Origin: Bacteroidales bacterium
Lineage (GTDB): Bacteria; Bacteroidota; Bacteroidia; Bacteroidales; UBA932
Assembly (NCBI GenBank): GCA_017555445.1
Contig: JAFZGK010000008.1
Location: 1-42,508 of the forward strand
Direction of reading: 5' to 3'
DNA length: 42,508 nucleotides
The notes beneath the pieces were generated by a model. The model did not search any database and had not been told where the DNA came from. It saw only the letters and a list, made by a program, of their open reading frames with translations. Of the stretch, positions 40,727-42,508 are shown in pieces. The stretch's first letter is position 1. Each line of letters opens with the position of its first letter. The position numbers and the translations under genes were made by a program.

Positions 40727-40839
40727 AGCGACGATACAGAAATTAGCCATTTCTTGTAACGTCGCTATCAAAAAAGGTCTTTTTTATCTGGTTTATGGTA
40801 GCGACGATACATAAATCCCTTAAAATTTGTAGCGTCGCT
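40727..40839. repeat. REPIN-like twin palindrome, copy 2 (113 bp)
   Basis: Two 40-bp palindromes, 40727-40766 and 40800-40839, separated by 33 bp. Both begin AGCGACGATACA and end TGTA-N-CGTCGCT. The first forms a 15-bp interrupted stem. Architecture and lengths equal those of the copy at 718-830, while the 33-bp spacers differ in sequence. Confidence 0.85.
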
Positions 40840-40865
40840 GTATATCTGCCTTCCGGCTTGCTCCT

Positions 40866-40932
40866 ACGTCATTGCCGGCACGACCGTCAATCTCATAATC
40901 AAAGAGATGCCCGATCAGGTCGGGCATGACGT
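40866..40932. repeat. 67-bp composite inverted repeat
   Basis: It is bounded by ACGTCAT (40866-40872) and ATGACGT (40926-40932). Inside are CATTGCCGGC on the left arm and a nested hairpin, ATGCCCGA-TCAGG-TCGGGCAT (40907-40927), on the right. It looks like a dispersed intergenic element, but I see only one copy here. Confidence 0.6.
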
Positions 40933-41169
40933 GTGTTATAGGATGTCTAAACTATTTACCGATGCAGAGAGTTGCAGCTAATTGAAATACAATAATCTAC
41001 TGCTATGGATGGTTTTTGGTTACAAAGCACTTTCGAATTGTACTTTTACCACTATTTGGGTTGTTATGAGGTTGACTATCTGCCTTCACAATTATATGTA
41101 ATTTATTGCTGAAGCACAATATTTAACCTAAATTTCTTTCCTGGTCATAAGCCTTGCATAAATTAGAAT
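40933..41169. other. Non-coding gap, no recognised feature
   Basis: I see no plausible reading frame, promoter of the TTG-N19-TAnnTTTG type or hairpin in this stretch, which precedes the stop of the minus-strand methyltransferase gene. With the repeats to its left and the M13 leader, it forms the longest gene-free stretch (40509-41169). Confidence 0.6.
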
Positions 41170-41841
41170 TTACCAGATTCCTGGGATGATTTTATTCTTT
41201 ACCTTTTCTTTGTATTCCTTGTAGCCATCCAGACCTTCTTCCAATACATGTTCTTCATTGTTGATTCTTTTGGCGATGACCGGGATATATCCAAGCATGA
41301 TGAAGAAAGAAATCGGTGAGGCAAGGACTAGCTGCATTGAAAGGAAGAGGATGATAGTTGCCATATACATAGGGTGTCTGACAATTCCATAAAGTCCAGT
41401 GTCAATAACCTTTTGACCTTTCTGCACTTCTATAGTTCTAGACAGATATGTGTTTTCACGGAGCACTTCTGCATAGAGAACATATGAACATAAAAATATT
41501 CCGGCCGCGAGCCAGACAGCCCAATCTGGAATCAGCCACCATCCGAATCGCCAGTTCAGTCCTGCTATGATGAAGGCTGCCAAGAATAGAAATCCGCTCA
41601 TAGCCACGACAGTCCTTTGTTCGCTTTCCTTTTCTTTCGCATCAAGTCTTTTGCGGAGCAGATCAGGGTTCTTGCGCATCAATATAACTCCTGCTATCAG
41701 CATAGGAATAAATAGGATTCCAATAAACAGCCATCCTTGCCAGAATGAGAACGATCCAGCTGGGAGAAAAATCAGAATACAGATGAGTAGAAGACCTGAA
41801 ACCAATTTTATAAGAGCTTGTGTCAGTAAGGATTTATTCAT
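41170..41841 (-). CDS. Isoprenylcysteine carboxyl methyltransferase-like membrane protein
   Basis: The 223-aa protein has five or six membrane segments and ends with the ICMT/PEMT-type motif: GLYGIVRHPMYMATIILF (about 148-165) and, after the last membrane turn, NNEEHVLEEGLDGYKEYKEKV. The R-H-P and E-x-x-L segments bind S-adenosylmethionine in this family. Bacterial members methylate lipids or unknown small molecules; protein prenylation is not implied. The start codon overlaps the stop of the upstream hydrolase gene by eight bases, so the two are translationally linked. Confidence 0.87.
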   Translation of the reverse strand: MNKSLLTQALIKLVSGLLLICILIFLPAGSFSFWQGWLFIGILFIPMLIAGVILMRKNPDLLRKRLDAKEKESEQRTVVAMSGFLFLAAFIIAGLNWRFGWWLIPDWAVWLAAGIFLCSYVLYAEVLRENTYLSRTIEVQKGQKVIDTGLYGIVRHPMYMATIILFLSMQLVLASPISFFIMLGYIPVIAKRINNEEHVLEEGLDGYKEYKEKVKNKIIPGIW

Positions 41842-42508
41842 ATTGCATTCCTATTATTCGTTTTGCAATCTGGTCAGGGTGGTCAATCAGCAACTGGCCG
41901 TGGTTCATCTTGTCAAATATTTCCACTTTGATATTCATAGACAGAGTTTTCAGATGTTTCACTTGTGGCTTTGCTACAAATGCCTCCTTGGTGCCGTACC
42001 AGTAGTGTATATCTGAGTTCGGGATGGACTTGAGCTTATTTGTGTAGACAGATCTATAACCGTCAAGAACGGCCCGTATTCCTCCATATGGATATACCTT
42101 CCTGCATTCATCAAGAAGGACATCGAAATAATGAGAATGGAACACCCATTTCCACATTCCTGTCCAATGGTAGCAACTCCACACATTGCCGGCCTGAAGG
42201 TACATAAGAGGCCCGACTAAGCACTTGGGAAGTGGCAACAGTGGGGCTGCGTCCAGAATCGAATGCTTGATGATAATCTCATTACGCTCCAGTACTCTAG
42301 ACAATATCTTGCCTCCAAGTGAGAGACCGTATGCGCAGCAAATCATACCTGAATGGTGAGATTGTATATACTCGCTAACCTGTATTGCCTGGTTATCAAC
42401 TGATGTGAACTCAGTATGCGATCCGAATGTGAAACCGTCGACTTCAACTGCGACTATATGAAAGTTGTCACGTAAGATATCTATGAGAGGCAGGAATATC
42501 TCGTAGGA
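41834..42508 (-). CDS. Alpha/beta-hydrolase, 5' end beyond the window
   Basis: At least 224 residues are encoded in an open frame that runs off the right edge, so the N-terminus with the oxyanion loop is missing. VAVEVDGFTFGSHTEF is followed by the nucleophile elbow AYGLSLGGK, and the C-terminal part has the acid region HYWYGTKEAF and the histidine in KMNHGQLLIDHP. It resembles small cytosolic esterase/thioesterase-like hydrolases. The in-frame ATG at 42346 lies inside the fold, just before the elbow, so it is not the start. Confidence 0.85.
   Translation of the reverse strand, partial: SYEIFLPLIDILRDNFHIVAVEVDGFTFGSHTEFTSVDNQAIQVSEYIQSHHSGMICCAYGLSLGGKILSRVLERNEIIIKHSILDAAPLLPLPKCLVGPLMYLQAGNVWSCYHWTGMWKWVFHSHYFDVLLDECRKVYPYGGIRAVLDGYRSVYTNKLKSIPNSDIHYWYGTKEAFVAKPQVKHLKTLSMNIKVEIFDKMNHGQLLIDHPDQIAKRIIGMQYE

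Noticed and set aside
40544..40771. 75-codon minus-strand frame upstream of the M13 peptidase
   Set aside because: It overlaps the peptidase promoter region and part of a palindromic repeat, and the peptide looks like no protein family.
1..42508. CRISPR array, complete insertion sequence, rRNA operon or toxin-antitoxin pair
   Set aside because: None is visible: no regularly spaced identical repeats, no transposase frame, no rRNA sequence and no paired small toxin/antitoxin genes.

Overview
The window comes from a member of the Bacteroidales; I cannot fix the genus. Three things point there. Promoters follow the Bacteroidota pattern, TTG, 19 bases, TAnnTTTG, and six copies here have exactly 19-base spacing. 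Genes lack Shine-Dalgarno leaders. The gene set is also typical: a carboxypeptidase-regulatory-domain TonB receptor, DUF2147, DUF4250, a two-domain nucleoside kinase, M13 lipoprotein peptidase, OprO/P-type porin and many signal-peptide esterases. The sequence is mostly ordinary chromosome, with small scars of mobile or repetitive DNA at both ends.

Layout. 1-930: tRNA-Cys with terminator, the C-terminal half of a phage-type amidase, and a 113-bp twin-palindrome repeat. 931-6891: metallophosphoesterase, a YtxH/holin-like membrane pair, a DUF2147 protein, a solitary TonB receptor and glutaminase. 6904-7056: a small RNA gene (minus strand). 7278-13042: fprA-maf-cpsB (minus), then aspA and a nucleoside kinase (plus). 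13056-16733: a five-gene minus-strand operon (thioredoxin-like, porin, Gate-domain membrane protein, DUF4250, MBL lipoprotein). 16870-22230: a beta-propeller/TIM-barrel fusion, an HD hydrolase, and a gadB-gadC acid-resistance operon. 22359-25041: three consecutive secreted esterases. 25049-31539: oxidative-stress and repair genes (superoxide reductase, umuDC, free-Met-sulfoxide reductase, small winged-helix protein plus cupin, YbaK), with a second copy of the small RNA at 28889-29005. 31546-36029: a glycosidase-like lipoprotein, two secreted esterases with strong codon bias, and a Gre factor. 36137-42508: acyltransferase, an ATP-grasp gene joined to a GNAT remnant, M13 peptidase, a repeat-rich gap, and a methyltransferase/hydrolase pair.

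Themes. Glutaminase, glutamate decarboxylase and the antiporter could together form a glutamine/glutamate-dependent acid-resistance pathway. The superoxide reductase and winged-helix/cupin genes share a PerR-box-like palindrome next to the transcription start, suggesting joint oxidative-stress control. Six secreted ester hydrolases lie within 13 kb without SusC/SusD or recognisable polysaccharidases.

The most interesting signal is a pair of paralogous small RNA genes on opposite strands 22 kb apart. Each has a matching promoter, a 5' hairpin whose stems covary around a shared internal loop, a 44-nt identical linker, and a terminator whose GNRA-capped stem also covaries. The second is the REPIN-like 113-bp unit, found at 718-830 and again at 40727-40839 with the same 40+33+40 geometry.
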